Positions 8,497 through 16,088 of a DNA stretch of 64,000 nucleotides are shown here, in pieces. Within the stretch, counting starts at the first letter, position 1, and every line of letters begins with the position of its first letter. The stretch is from NCBI GenBank assembly GCA_964559835.1, contig CAZLJE010000020.1:1-64000 (forward strand), in the 5' to 3' direction. The notes under the pieces were generated by a model. The model made no database searches and was not told where the DNA came from. It saw only the letters and a program-made list of their open reading frames with translations. Position numbers and translations under genes: made by a program. This stretch comes from DAISJI01 sp964559835. GTDB lineage: Bacteria > Acidobacteriota > Terriglobia > Terriglobales > Acidobacteriaceae.

Positions 8497-8880
8497 ATGG
8501 CCGCCGACCAGCGCGACATGCTCGAAGTCCTCCGCTTCGAACTGTATCTTCTCGAGCAGGGCGCGTATCGGGGTGTGACCAGCCGGAGCCGCGCGCCGCT
8601 GTCCTACTTCCAGGACTCACCCACGTGCATCAACTTTGGTGAAACTGCAAACCGGCGCTCCTGCCGCGAGTGTTTGCTGTCCGAGTTCATTCCGGGCAGA
8701 TTCCAAAACGAAACAACAGCGTGCGAGCGAATGCCGCTCGACGATGCCGGAACCACCGTTCGCTCCTTGCAGCGGGGGTACAATCGGGTTGCCGTCGAGC
8801 AGGCAGTTCTCGGCTGGCTGCGAGACACCGTGGCGCGGATCGAGCGCGAGCGCCGGCGGGAACTGGTGGCTTGCCCATGA
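8497..8880 (+). CDS. Small Cys-containing protein of unknown function
   Basis: 127 residues; I do not recognise the family. It starts at ATG 8497 with AGGAG at 8486-8490. An N-terminal helix (MLEVLRFELYLLEQG) is followed by a central Cys cluster, SPTCINFGETANRRSCRECL and later TTACERMPL, and a basic C-terminal helix (WLRDTVARIERERRRELV). The four central cysteines could bind a metal. It overlaps the next gene by four bases (ATGA), so the two are one transcription unit behind the CRP-like site at 8433-8448. Confidence 0.7.
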   Translation: MAADQRDMLEVLRFELYLLEQGAYRGVTSRSRAPLSYFQDSPTCINFGETANRRSCRECLLSEFIPGRFQNETTACERMPLDDAGTTVRSLQRGYNRVAVEQAVLGWLRDTVARIERERRRELVACP

Positions 8881-9182
8881 ACCGCTCCCACAAACGCCGC
8901 CCCTCTACGGCGGAGGCCGCCATGGTTTCCAAATGCGCTAACCCAGCTTGCATGGCCCCATTTCGCTATCTGCATGAAGGACGTATCTTCACCGTTCCGG
9001 CCGAGCCTCGTGCCGGCACTGCCCCGGTCGTGGAGCGTTACTGGTTGTGCTCGACTTGCTGCGACAGCATGACGCTCGTTCTGCAGCGCGGGAAAGTATT
9101 GTTGCGCGCGCTGGCGGAGGTCCCCGAGCCGGAGATGAAGCCGGTGCGTTCGGCGGAGCGCGCGAGCCGCTGCGTCGCTTGA
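8877..9182 (+). CDS. Small putative zinc-ribbon protein
   Basis: 101 residues from the ATG that overlaps the preceding stop (ATGA). Two Cys pairs, KCANPACMAPFRYL and WLCSTCCDSM, are about 40 residues apart, which fits a two-knuckle zinc ribbon. The N-terminus (MNRSHKRRPSTAEAAMVSK) is basic and probably unstructured; an internal Met at its end is a possible alternative start. No enzymatic motif is seen. Function unknown, but tight coupling to the preceding Cys-containing gene suggests a joint role. Confidence 0.65.
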   Translation: MNRSHKRRPSTAEAAMVSKCANPACMAPFRYLHEGRIFTVPAEPRAGTAPVVERYWLCSTCCDSMTLVLQRGKVLLRALAEVPEPEMKPVRSAERASRCVA

Positions 9183-9241
9183 TGCCTTTACGAGCGGTGT
9201 AGACTGGCAAAAAGGGTTCAGGGCAACAGGCCAGGACGATC

Positions 9242-9772
9242 ATGAAACGGGAATTCTCGTCACTCACGTCGCAGGAAGCGTTGCACGTCGCCATCTTCAT
9301 CGAAGAACGCAATGCCGAACTGTACGGCCAGTTCGCCGAGATGTTCGCCGAGCTTAAGGACCCAGATTCGCTCGAGATCGCGCAGGTCTTCTGGGACATG
9401 TCCACAGAAGAGCGCGGTCACGGCACCCGCCTCCAGGAGCTGTATTTCGAACGCTACGGCACGCAGGCCTGCGTCGTGACCGAGGACGATATCCGCGAGA
9501 TGATCGAGGTGCCGCGGCTGGAAAATAGCGACATCTTCGCACTTGCGCGCGCGAAAGGATCGTTGTCGCCGCGCAAGGCCGCGTTTCAGATCGCCCTCGA
9601 CAGCGAACAGGCAGCCCAGCGCTACTACACGCAACTCGTCGACAAGACGCGCGACCGCGCCCTGCGTCAGACCTACACGGAGCTGGCCAGCTTCGAAGCC
9701 GACCACACCTCGTTCCTCGAAAAGCGTCTGGCCGAAGCCAAGCGTGCCGTCGGCGGGACCGAGATCGATTGA
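9242..9772 (+). CDS. Ferritin-like/rubrerythrin-type di-iron protein
   Basis: 176 residues forming four helices with the carboxylate/His pattern of the ferritin-like fold: IEERNAELY in helix 1, STEERGHGTRLQ in helix 2, LDSEQAAQRYY in helix 3 and FEADHTSFLEKR in helix 4. These are the expected di-iron ligands (E, ExxH, E, ExxH). There is no C-terminal rubredoxin domain and no membrane segment, so it is a rubrerythrin-like stand-alone domain, perhaps for iron handling or peroxide defence. ATG at 9242 with AGGA upstream. It is preceded by the small Cys proteins but separated by 59 bases. Confidence 0.82.
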   Translation: MKREFSSLTSQEALHVAIFIEERNAELYGQFAEMFAELKDPDSLEIAQVFWDMSTEERGHGTRLQELYFERYGTQACVVTEDDIREMIEVPRLENSDIFALARAKGSLSPRKAAFQIALDSEQAAQRYYTQLVDKTRDRALRQTYTELASFEADHTSFLEKRLAEAKRAVGGTEID

Positions 9773-9779
9773 CACACGG

Positions 9780-9840
9780 CAATCGGTAATCTCCCCCCGC
9801 TCGAACAGCAACTTGATTTCCGATTTCCAATTACCGGTTA
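9780..9840. repeat. Imperfect inverted repeat, AATCGGTAAT / ATTACCGGTT family
   Basis: CAATCGGTAATC near 9780 is answered by CAATTACCGGTT near 9830-9840, with an extra ATTTCCGATTTCC between. It resembles the AATCGG/AATTGG elements at 49705-49757, about 50130-50290 and 59108-59136. Confidence 0.6.
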
Positions 9841-9904
9841 AAATGCTTGACCCTCTGCCCTCCGCCATCTATGTTTCCGTGATTCGGCCGGTGAGGGCCA
9901 CTCG

Positions 9905-10654
9905 ATGAAGAATGACGCTTCGGTACTTGAAGGAACCTGGAGCATTGTGTCGCTGGAGATCGGCGGCCGGAAAATGCCGGTGGGAACTTCGCGCATCGTC
10001 CTCAAGGGCGACCGCTTTACCACCTCGGGCATGGGCGCCGAATACGAAGGCACCATCGCTGTCGATGCGAAGAAGAGGCCGAAGACCGTCGACATGACTT
10101 TCCTCAGCGGCCCCGAGCAGGGCAACAAGAATCTCGGCATCTTCGAAGTCAAGGGCGACACCTGGCGCCTGTGCCTCGACATGACCGGCAAGTCCCGGCC
10201 GAAGGAGTTCGCCAGCAAACCGGGCGTCGCTCTGGAAACCCTGAAGCGGATCACCGACGCTGCGAAAAAGCCTGGCCAGAATGCGCATTTCGATGTTGTC
10301 CCCGCCCCGGAACTCGAGGGCGAGTGGGGCATGGTGAGCTGTACGGTCAATGGCGAGCCCCTGCCAGCGTCCATGGCCAAGCACGGTAAACGCGTCGCCC
10401 GCAACAACGAGATCACCGTCAGCATCGCGGGACAAACCATCCTGAAGGCGCGATTCACCGTACGGCGGGAGAGCACACCAGCGCAGATCGACTATCTTCT
10501 CTCAACCGGTGACCAGCAGCACGGCATCTACGATCTCGAAGGCAAGGACCTGAAAGTCATCCTCTCTGCGCCAGGCCAGCCGCGCCCCGCCGATTTCTCC
10601 GTGGCGAAAGGCGACGGTAAAACGCTGAGCGTCTGGAAGCTCATCAAACACTGA
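9905..10654 (+). CDS. Two-domain TIGR03067-type protein
   Basis: 249 residues with two copies of the same domain. Copy 1 (about 8-115) opens LEGTWSIVSLEIGGRKMPVG and ends KSRPKEFASKPG; copy 2 (about 138-245) opens LEGEWGMVSCTVNGEPLPAS and ends QPRPADFSVAKGDGKTLSVW. This L-x-G-x-W ... GIY/IFE-x-x-G-D ... RP-x-x-F layout is that of the lipocalin-like TIGR03067 family, known mostly from Planctomycetes and Acidobacteria, with no assigned role. No signal peptide is visible. ATG 9905 has GTGAGG upstream. Confidence 0.8.
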   Translation: MKNDASVLEGTWSIVSLEIGGRKMPVGTSRIVLKGDRFTTSGMGAEYEGTIAVDAKKRPKTVDMTFLSGPEQGNKNLGIFEVKGDTWRLCLDMTGKSRPKEFASKPGVALETLKRITDAAKKPGQNAHFDVVPAPELEGEWGMVSCTVNGEPLPASMAKHGKRVARNNEITVSIAGQTILKARFTVRRESTPAQIDYLLSTGDQQHGIYDLEGKDLKVILSAPGQPRPADFSVAKGDGKTLSVWKLIKH

Positions 10655-10795
10655 CACGTGACGCACTGCACTTTCCCCAGTGCAGCCGGGCGCGTAGAAT
10701 ACGCGACTTGAGCCTCCGCTCATGTTTTCGAGAGCGTGAACTGCGTGCTACTGTGCGCAGTTTCGCTGGAGTGCACTCAAACACGAGGTCTCCGC

Positions 10796-12859
10796 ATGGC
10801 CAGTATTACTCAGCCCCCTGGAACCAAACCGCGTCATACACCCTTTGTCCCGCCGACGATGCAGATGCCCGAATTTACGGCGCGCGCCGTGATCCTCGGC
10901 CTGATCATGACCGCTATCCTGGGCGCCGCGAACGCTTACCTGGGCCTGCGCGCCGGCATGACGATCGCGGCGACCTATCCCGCCGCGGTGATCGGGATGT
11001 CGCTACTGCGCATCATGAAGGGCTCGCTGCTGGAAGAGAACATCGCCCGTACCGTCGGTTCGATCGGCGAATCGGTTGCCGCTGGCGCTGTGTTCACCAT
11101 CCCGGCGTTTGTCATGGCGGGCCTGTGGTCCGGTTTGACCACCGATAAATACTGGCAGTCCGTAGCGTTGATGATGATCGGCGGTCTGCTCGGCATCCTG
11201 TTCGTGACCTTGCTGCGGCGCGTCATGGTCGAAGATCCCGAACTGCCGTATCCGGAATCGGTGGCCGCTTCGGAGATCCACAAAGCCGGACAGCAGGGCA
11301 GCAAGGCCGCGAAGATCCTGTTCGCCAACATGGGATTCGGCGGGCTGCTCTATTTCCTCGGACAGATCAACATCTTTTCGCCGGGCAACACCTTCGCGGT
11401 GAATATCGGCACGCTCGGAAAGAAACTGCTGCTGCGCACGAGTACGAATCCGAACGTCGCGACTACCATCACCGGCGGCGCCAGCACCTTCGCTGCGCCC
11501 GACATCAGCCCCGCCTATCTCGGCGTCGGTTACATCATCGGCCCGCGCCTGGGCGCGCTGAACTTCGCCGGTGGCGTGCTTGCCTGGGGCCTGCTCGTTC
11601 CGCTGCTAACGTACACGGTCGGTCCGTATCTGCAGGCGCAGCAACCCGCTGGCGCCGCGCCTCTGCCGTGGACGACGCTCGCCGGAGCCATCTACTTCTC
11701 CATTGTGCGCCCCATTGCTGTCGGCGGAATGCTCGTCGGTGCATCGTTCACGCTCTACCGCATGCGCAAGCAGTTGTTCGCCGGTATCCGGCGCGCCATC
11801 TCCGACTTGAAGAAATCCACCGAAGCGCACGAAGCGGCGGACCGCACCGAGCGTGATCTCAGCTCGAAAGTGGTCTTCGCCGGCGTGGGCCTGGTGCTGA
11901 TCGCCATGATCGGCCTCTACTACTACTTCATCAGCCAGGCGGGGAACCTCACGAGTGGGAAGATCATCGCGGGCGCCGTCGTAGCCGCGTTGGTGATGAT
12001 CATTCTCGGCTTCTTCTTCGCCGCGGTATCCGGCAACCTCGTCGGGATGATCGGCTCTTCGAATAACCCGGTCTCTGGGCTGACGCTCTGTACGCTCGTG
12101 ATCGCCGCTCTCCTCATGGTGGCGCTGGGTGTTTCGGGCACTGGAGGCGTAGCGGCTGTGCTGGGGGTCGCGGCCGTCGTTTGCGTGTCTTCGGCCGTCG
12201 CCGGCGAGATGCTGCAAGACTTAAAAGTCGGTCACATTCTCGGCGGCACGCCCGCGCGCATGCAGGTCGGCGACATTCTCGGCATCATCGTCGCCTCGCT
12301 CGTACTGTTCTTCCCACTCATGGTCCTGGACAAGGCGTATCACTTCGGCAGCTCGGTCCTGCCCGCGCCGCAAGCTGGGTTGATGGCGATGCTCTCGCAA
12401 GGCATCGTCGGCGGCAACATGGCCTGGCCGCTGGTGATCGTCGGCATCCTCATGGGCTTCGCGCTGATCATGATCGAGGTCCGCAGCCCGATGCTGTTCT
12501 CGGTCGGCATGTACCTGCCGCTCGGTACCACGTTCGCCATCTTCGTCGGTGGCCTCGTGCGCTGGGCGACCGATAAACTGCGCGACCGTCGCGGTTATAA
12601 CGACGCCCAGAAGGCCCGGGTCGAGAACGCAGGCGTGTTGACTGCTTCGGGACTCATCGCCGGCGAGGCTCTGTGCGGGCTTGTGGTCGCTGCCATCGTC
12701 AGCTCGCGCGCCGATAAGACGATGTTCAGCGTCATGGAGCACGCGCCCTGGTTCGCGGCGATTATCGCCATCGCCATTCTGATCGCTGTCATGATCAAGG
12801 TGCCGCTCGCCAATGCCGGCAGCCCGGATGAGCCCGCGCCGCCAACCGCCATCATGTAG
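10796..12859 (+). CDS. OPT-family oligopeptide transporter
   Basis: 687 residues from ATG 10796 (GAGG upstream); an earlier in-frame start at 10736 has no ribosome site and adds an unlikely leader. Many membrane segments; conserved OPT blocks include FTARAVILGLIMTAILGAAN, YLGLRAGMTIAATYPAAVIG, LPYPESVAASEIHKAG, YLGVGYIIGPRLGA and GSSNNPVSGLTL. These proteins import small peptides or metal-chelate compounds across the inner membrane with the proton gradient. The length and the ILEENIARTVGS-like block fit the bacterial TIGR00733 subgroup. Stands alone, followed by the repeat at 12863. Confidence 0.93.
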   Translation: MASITQPPGTKPRHTPFVPPTMQMPEFTARAVILGLIMTAILGAANAYLGLRAGMTIAATYPAAVIGMSLLRIMKGSLLEENIARTVGSIGESVAAGAVFTIPAFVMAGLWSGLTTDKYWQSVALMMIGGLLGILFVTLLRRVMVEDPELPYPESVAASEIHKAGQQGSKAAKILFANMGFGGLLYFLGQINIFSPGNTFAVNIGTLGKKLLLRTSTNPNVATTITGGASTFAAPDISPAYLGVGYIIGPRLGALNFAGGVLAWGLLVPLLTYTVGPYLQAQQPAGAAPLPWTTLAGAIYFSIVRPIAVGGMLVGASFTLYRMRKQLFAGIRRAISDLKKSTEAHEAADRTERDLSSKVVFAGVGLVLIAMIGLYYYFISQAGNLTSGKIIAGAVVAALVMIILGFFFAAVSGNLVGMIGSSNNPVSGLTLCTLVIAALLMVALGVSGTGGVAAVLGVAAVVCVSSAVAGEMLQDLKVGHILGGTPARMQVGDILGIIVASLVLFFPLMVLDKAYHFGSSVLPAPQAGLMAMLSQGIVGGNMAWPLVIVGILMGFALIMIEVRSPMLFSVGMYLPLGTTFAIFVGGLVRWATDKLRDRRGYNDAQKARVENAGVLTASGLIAGEALCGLVVAAIVSSRADKTMFSVMEHAPWFAAIIAIAILIAVMIKVPLANAGSPDEPAPPTAIM

Positions 12860-12862
12860 TCT

Positions 12863-12925
12863 CACCACAAAGGACACGAAGGCACACGAAGTTGTCGTTC
12901 GTGATCCTTTGTGTCCTTTGTGGTG
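12863..12925. repeat. Inverted repeat of the CACCACAAAGGACACGAAGG family
   Basis: A 28-base arm CACCACAAAGGACACGAAGG... (12863-12890) is matched inverted by ...CCTTTGTGTCCTTTGTGGTG (12898-12925) across a seven-base centre. One arm of the same family recurs at 59142-59175. The element lies between the OPT gene and yggS. Confidence 0.88.
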
Positions 12926-12933
12926 CGTTCTCT

Positions 12934-13677
12934 ATGTCAATAGCCGAAAATCTCGCCCGCATCCGCGAACGCATCGCCACGGCCGCGCGCCGCGCCAATC
13001 GCGATCCCGACGAAATCCAACTCATGGCGGTTTGCAAGACCATGCCCGTCGAGGCGATTCGCGAGGCATACGACGCGGGCCAGCGCTTGTTCGGCGAGAA
13101 CCGCGTTCAGGAGTTCTCCGATAAGTGGCCGCACTTGCGCGAACTCGCGGGCGCCGAGTGGCACATGATCGGACACCTCCAATCGAACAAGGCCAGAACC
13201 GCCGCGGAGCTGTTCGGCGCCATCGATTCGCTCGATTCGATCGCGCTGGGCGAGAAACTGAACGCCGCAGCCGCAAAGGCCGCCAAGACCCTGCCGGTCT
13301 TGCTGGAGCTGAACATCGGCGGCGAGGAATCGAAGAGCGGCTTGCGTCCCGACAGCGGCGGCCTCGACGAACTGCTCGTGGCCGCGTCCGGATGGGAGCA
13401 TTTGCAGGTCCGCGGTTTGATGGCGATCCCGCCGTTCAGCGAAGACCCGCAAGTGGCGCGCCCGTTCTTCCGCGTCCTGAAGCAGTATCGGGACAAGATC
13501 GCCTCGCGCAATCTTGTCCGCATCCGTATGGACGTTCTCTCCATGGGCATGTCGCACGATTTCGAAGTCGCCATCGAAGAGGGCTCGACGTGCGTGCGCG
13601 TGGGAACTGCCATCTTCGGCGAACGCAAAAAGAACCAGACTTCCATCAACCACGGAGACACGGAGTCACGGAGATGA
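12934..13677 (+). CDS. yggS: YggS/PLPBP-family pyridoxal-phosphate homeostasis protein
   Basis: 247 residues from ATG 12934; the frame is open further upstream but only through the repeat at 12863-12925. TIM-barrel PLP-binding protein: PLP lysine in IQLMAVCKTMPVE, then RLFGENRVQEFSDKW, WHMIGHLQSNKA, VLLELNIGGEESKSGL and the C-terminal phosphate-binding part RIRMDVLSMGMSHDFEVAIE with STCVRVGTAIFGER. It balances PLP and amino acid levels and has no known reaction. The last residues (NHGDTESRR) and the stop codon are encoded by the repeat at 13649-13714, so the original C-terminus has been replaced or extended. Confidence 0.93.
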   Translation: MSIAENLARIRERIATAARRANRDPDEIQLMAVCKTMPVEAIREAYDAGQRLFGENRVQEFSDKWPHLRELAGAEWHMIGHLQSNKARTAAELFGAIDSLDSIALGEKLNAAAAKAAKTLPVLLELNIGGEESKSGLRPDSGGLDELLVAASGWEHLQVRGLMAIPPFSEDPQVARPFFRVLKQYRDKIASRNLVRIRMDVLSMGMSHDFEVAIEEGSTCVRVGTAIFGERKKNQTSINHGDTESRR

Positions 13678-13714
13678 TGATTATTTCTCCTCCGTGGCTC
13701 CGTGCCTCCGTGGT
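13649..13714. repeat. Inverted repeat of the CCACGGAG family, overlapping the end of yggS
   Basis: Arm 1 (13649-13673) is ACCACGGAG-ACACGGAG-TCACGGAG and arm 2 (13690-13714) its inverse with two mismatches in 25, centre 16 bases. The same arm 1 occurs alone at 51639-51663. The stop of yggS lies just after arm 1 and the yggU start six bases after arm 2. Confidence 0.9.
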
Positions 13715-13719
13715 GCTCG

Positions 13720-14025
13720 ATGATTCGCATTAAAGACACCGATAAAGGCGCGACGTTCTCCGTCCGCGTGCAGCCGCGTGCCAAACGCAATGCCGTCATG
13801 GGAGAGATGGGCGATGCGCTCAAACTCGCCCTCACCGCTCCTCCGGTCGAAGGCAAAGCCAATGATGCCTGCATCGCCTTTCTCGCGGATTTGTTGGACG
13901 TTCCTCGCTCCTCGATTACCATAGCGGCGGGCGAAACCAGCCGTAACAAGCTCATCCGCGTCAGCGGTCTTAGCGCCGGTGATGTTGCAGCACAACTGAC
14001 GAAGTTGGTGGCTCGTAGCTCGTAG
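13720..14025 (+). CDS. yggU: YggU/DUF167-family protein
   Basis: 101 residues, the usual size of the DUF167 family, with signature ATFSVRVQPRAKRNAVMGEM, LALTAPPVEGKANDACIAFL and ITIAAGETSRNKLIRVSG. Function unknown; the fold is a small alpha/beta sandwich. ATG 13720 follows the repeat directly; a Met at 13702 is inside the repeat and rejected. The neighbour yggS is the conserved partner of this family in many bacteria, so the repeat has been inserted into an old operon. The last residues LVARSS and the stop lie in the next repeat-like stretch (14011-14046). Confidence 0.88.
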   Translation: MIRIKDTDKGATFSVRVQPRAKRNAVMGEMGDALKLALTAPPVEGKANDACIAFLADLLDVPRSSITIAAGETSRNKLIRVSGLSAGDVAAQLTKLVARSS

Positions 14026-14046
14026 TTCGTGACCCGAGCTACGAAC
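14011..14046. repeat. Short inverted-word element CTCGTAG / CGAGCTACGAA
   Basis: GCTCGTAGCTCGTAGTTCGT is followed by CGAGCTACGAACC (14035-14047). It spans the end of yggU and the leader of the POT gene. It looks like a short relative of the element at 23662-23740, but is weak. Confidence 0.45.
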
Positions 14047-14055
14047 CGCGAAACT

Positions 14056-15399
14056 ATGCAGTCGCACTCAAACTCGTTTCAGACGGAGACCACATTGTCC
14101 TTCTCCGCACGTTTACAGGAAATCCGCACCGGCTTCGAGCGCCCCTTCTGGGTCGCCAACATCACCGAGATCTTCGAGCGCCTCTCCTACTACGCGGCTT
14201 TCGCATCCCTGGCGCGCTATCTTCACGAGGGGCTCGAGCTTCCCGTTGCGAGCGCTACAACGCTCGCAGGGCTATTCGGCGGAGCCGTATGGTTCCTCGC
14301 GATCTTCGGCGGGACCGTCGCCGACCGCATGGGGTTCCGGCGCGCGCTTTCACTGGCATACCTGATCCTGAGCGCCGCTTACTTCCTGATGGGGTCGCTC
14401 GGAGCGCCATGGATGGCGGGCATCCGGCATGCGGTGCCGATCGTTCCGCTGGCTGCGATCGTGTTGTTGCTGCCCGCGTTCGGTATCGCGCTGGTCAAGC
14501 CCTCTGTAGTCGGCACAACGGCGCGCGCGTCGAAGGACAACGTCCGTTCCATCGGCTATTCGATCTACTACACGATGGTGAATATCGGCTCGACCGCCGG
14601 TCCTTACGTCGCTTCGACCGTGCGCAAACACATGGCGGTCAACAACGTATTCATCGTTGCCTCGGCCAGCGTGCTTTTGATGTTTGTTGGCGTGCTCATC
14701 TTCTTCAAGGAACCGCGGCGCGAAAACGCGCAGCAAGCCGCTACTCTCGGCGAAGTGGCGCATAACTTCCGCATGGTCGTCTCGAATTGGCGATTCATGC
14801 TGTTCCTCATCATCTTTTCGGGCTACTGGATCGTCTTCTGGCAGCAGTACATCATCCTTCCGATCTATGTCCACGATTACGTCAGCAAAACCGCCGATAC
14901 CGAACTGACGCTGATGGCGGACCCGCTGACCGTGATCTCGCTGACGATGGTTTTCAGCCTCTTGACGCAAAAGATACGCGCTCTTACGGCGGTCATACTG
15001 GGAACCCTGATCTCCTCGATCGCATGGCTTGCATTGCTGTTTATTCCCGCGGGCGCAATGTTTTTCCATGTCGGCAGTTCGGAGATATGGGGCGGAGCCG
15101 TGATCGCGCTGGTCGTCCTCGCGATCGGCGAGATCACGCAACAGCCTCGCTACTATGAATACATCTCGCGACTTGCGCCCGCCGGACAGCAAGGAACCTA
15201 TATGGGGTTCGCCTTCCTGCCCATCGGGATCGGATCGCTTGCCGCCGGTCCGATCGCTGGTTACCTGCTCAAACACTTTGGCGAGGAGCAGCATCGTCCC
15301 GCGCTCGTCTGGGTCGGCGTCATCGGGATCGGCCTGCTGACAACCGTTCTTCTCTGGTTCTATGACCGCATGACGCCGAAGACCGACGCATCCGCATAA
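14056..15399 (+). CDS. POT/PTR2-family proton-dependent peptide transporter (MFS)
   Basis: 447 residues from ATG 14056, twelve-segment MFS fold. The first helix holds the POT hallmark WVANITEIFERLSYYAAFA (family ExxERFxYY). Further: VADRMGFRRALSLAY (MFS motif A-like), the second POT signature region with SIYYTMVNIGSTAGPY, and EITQQPRYYEYISRLAP in the C-terminal half. It imports di- or tripeptides with protons; with the OPT gene it forms a small peptide-uptake neighbourhood. Two ATG/GTG codons upstream of 14056 lie in the repeat. Confidence 0.85.
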   Translation: MQSHSNSFQTETTLSFSARLQEIRTGFERPFWVANITEIFERLSYYAAFASLARYLHEGLELPVASATTLAGLFGGAVWFLAIFGGTVADRMGFRRALSLAYLILSAAYFLMGSLGAPWMAGIRHAVPIVPLAAIVLLLPAFGIALVKPSVVGTTARASKDNVRSIGYSIYYTMVNIGSTAGPYVASTVRKHMAVNNVFIVASASVLLMFVGVLIFFKEPRRENAQQAATLGEVAHNFRMVVSNWRFMLFLIIFSGYWIVFWQQYIILPIYVHDYVSKTADTELTLMADPLTVISLTMVFSLLTQKIRALTAVILGTLISSIAWLALLFIPAGAMFFHVGSSEIWGGAVIALVVLAIGEITQQPRYYEYISRLAPAGQQGTYMGFAFLPIGIGSLAAGPIAGYLLKHFGEEQHRPALVWVGVIGIGLLTTVLLWFYDRMTPKTDASA

Positions 15400-15512
15400 T
15401 GCCGAAAGACCCCGAGTACATCGCAAACCATATCCGCCGAGTGCTGATCGACGGCGGAGCGGCAACGAGTTCTGGCCAGGTAGTCGAGACTCGAGATTTT
15501 ACTGTTTCGTAA
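15399..15512 (+). CDS. Very small ORF overlapping the POT stop
   Basis: 37 residues (MPKDPEYIANHIRRVLID then GGAATSSGQVVETRDFTVS), starting at an ATG that overlaps the previous TAA by one base. The coupling and the helix-like N-terminus speak for a real small gene, but no ribosome site is seen and the family is not recognised. It could be a chance frame. Confidence 0.3.
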   Translation: MPKDPEYIANHIRRVLIDGGAATSSGQVVETRDFTVS

Positions 15513-15804
15513 ACCTTAGAGTCCCAAGCACCCCCTCCCCCTTATCCCACACGTCCCACAAGAATGGCCGAAATTTGCAGATATCCCAGAGCTGTCCCAG
15601 GGAAACAAGTGTGGGAACCAGCGAGGGTGAGTCATGTGCGCGAGTTGTTAAAGATCGGTTAACGGAGCATCCTGAGACACTCCTCCTCCTGCCCCAACCT
15701 TTCCAATATAGAAGGCTTACCAAGCTTCGCGCTGTGATGCGCGTCACCTCATGCTGTGACCGGGGCCGAAGCCGGCAGAACACGGTTCCGGTAGTGTGGG
15801 GCAC
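15513..15804. other. Gene-free stretch with short inverted words and a CRP-like site
   Basis: About 290 bases without a convincing gene. TCCCACAC near 15548 and GTGTGGGA near 15611 form an 8-bp inverted pair enclosing several TCCCA words. The rest looks like promoter DNA for the gene at 15805, with the operator at 15733-15748. A minus-strand frame covers it but is a shadow. Confidence 0.5.
15733..15748 (+). promoter_or_regulatory. CRP-family operator, TGTGA-N6-TCACC
   Basis: TGTGATGCGCGTCACC matches the CRP palindrome in nine of ten half-site bases. It lies 57 bases before the start at 15805, much as the site at 8433-8448 lies 49 bases before its gene. No clear -10 is visible downstream. Confidence 0.5.
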
Positions 15805-16011
15805 ATGCCAAGAAATGACATTCATGAACTGCTGACCACGTTGCGCGACCTCAGGCTGGAAGTCGAGGCGCTGAAGCGGATGTTCTTCGAGCACCGTCCG
15901 CCATTTGTGCAGGCATTCGAGCAGCACCGCTCCGCGGTGGAGCAATCCGGATATCTGAAAAAGATCGATGAAGCGATTGCCGCAATTTCCCACCCTAGCA
16001 AAAGCGGCTAG
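15805..16011 (+). CDS. Small helical protein of unknown function
   Basis: 68 residues from ATG 15805 (a GTG nine bases earlier is possible). Sequence is helix-rich, MPRNDIHELLTTLRDLRLEV and then EALKRMFFEHRPPFVQAF, likely a short coiled coil. No family recognised. The last residues (SHPSKSG) and the stop TAG (16009-16011) lie in the hairpin 15989-16017, the same element that inserts SHPSKSS into NadD at 61922. Confidence 0.5.
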   Translation: MPRNDIHELLTTLRDLRLEVEALKRMFFEHRPPFVQAFEQHRSAVEQSGYLKKIDEAIAAISHPSKSG

Positions 16012-16064
16012 GGTGGGGCACCCAACACGCTAGCAAAACCGGTAGGGTGGGCCACCCACGAATC
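15989..16064. repeat. CCCACCCTAGC / GCTAGGGTGGG hairpin with a second half-copy
   Basis: A perfect 11-bp stem (15989-15999 with 16007-16017, loop AAAAGCG) is followed by GGGGCACCCA and a second, degenerate copy (GCTAGCAAAACCGGTAGGGT at about 16029-16048, then GGGCCACCCA). Related copies lie at 25203-25239 and 61922-61959. Confidence 0.85.
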
Positions 16065-16088
16065 TGAGTGACAGGCGAGACGCCTGTG

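Noticed and set aside
15499..15993. 164-codon minus-strand frame in the gap before 15805
   Set aside because: Contains only the inverse of repeat words and of the small gene; no ribosome site.
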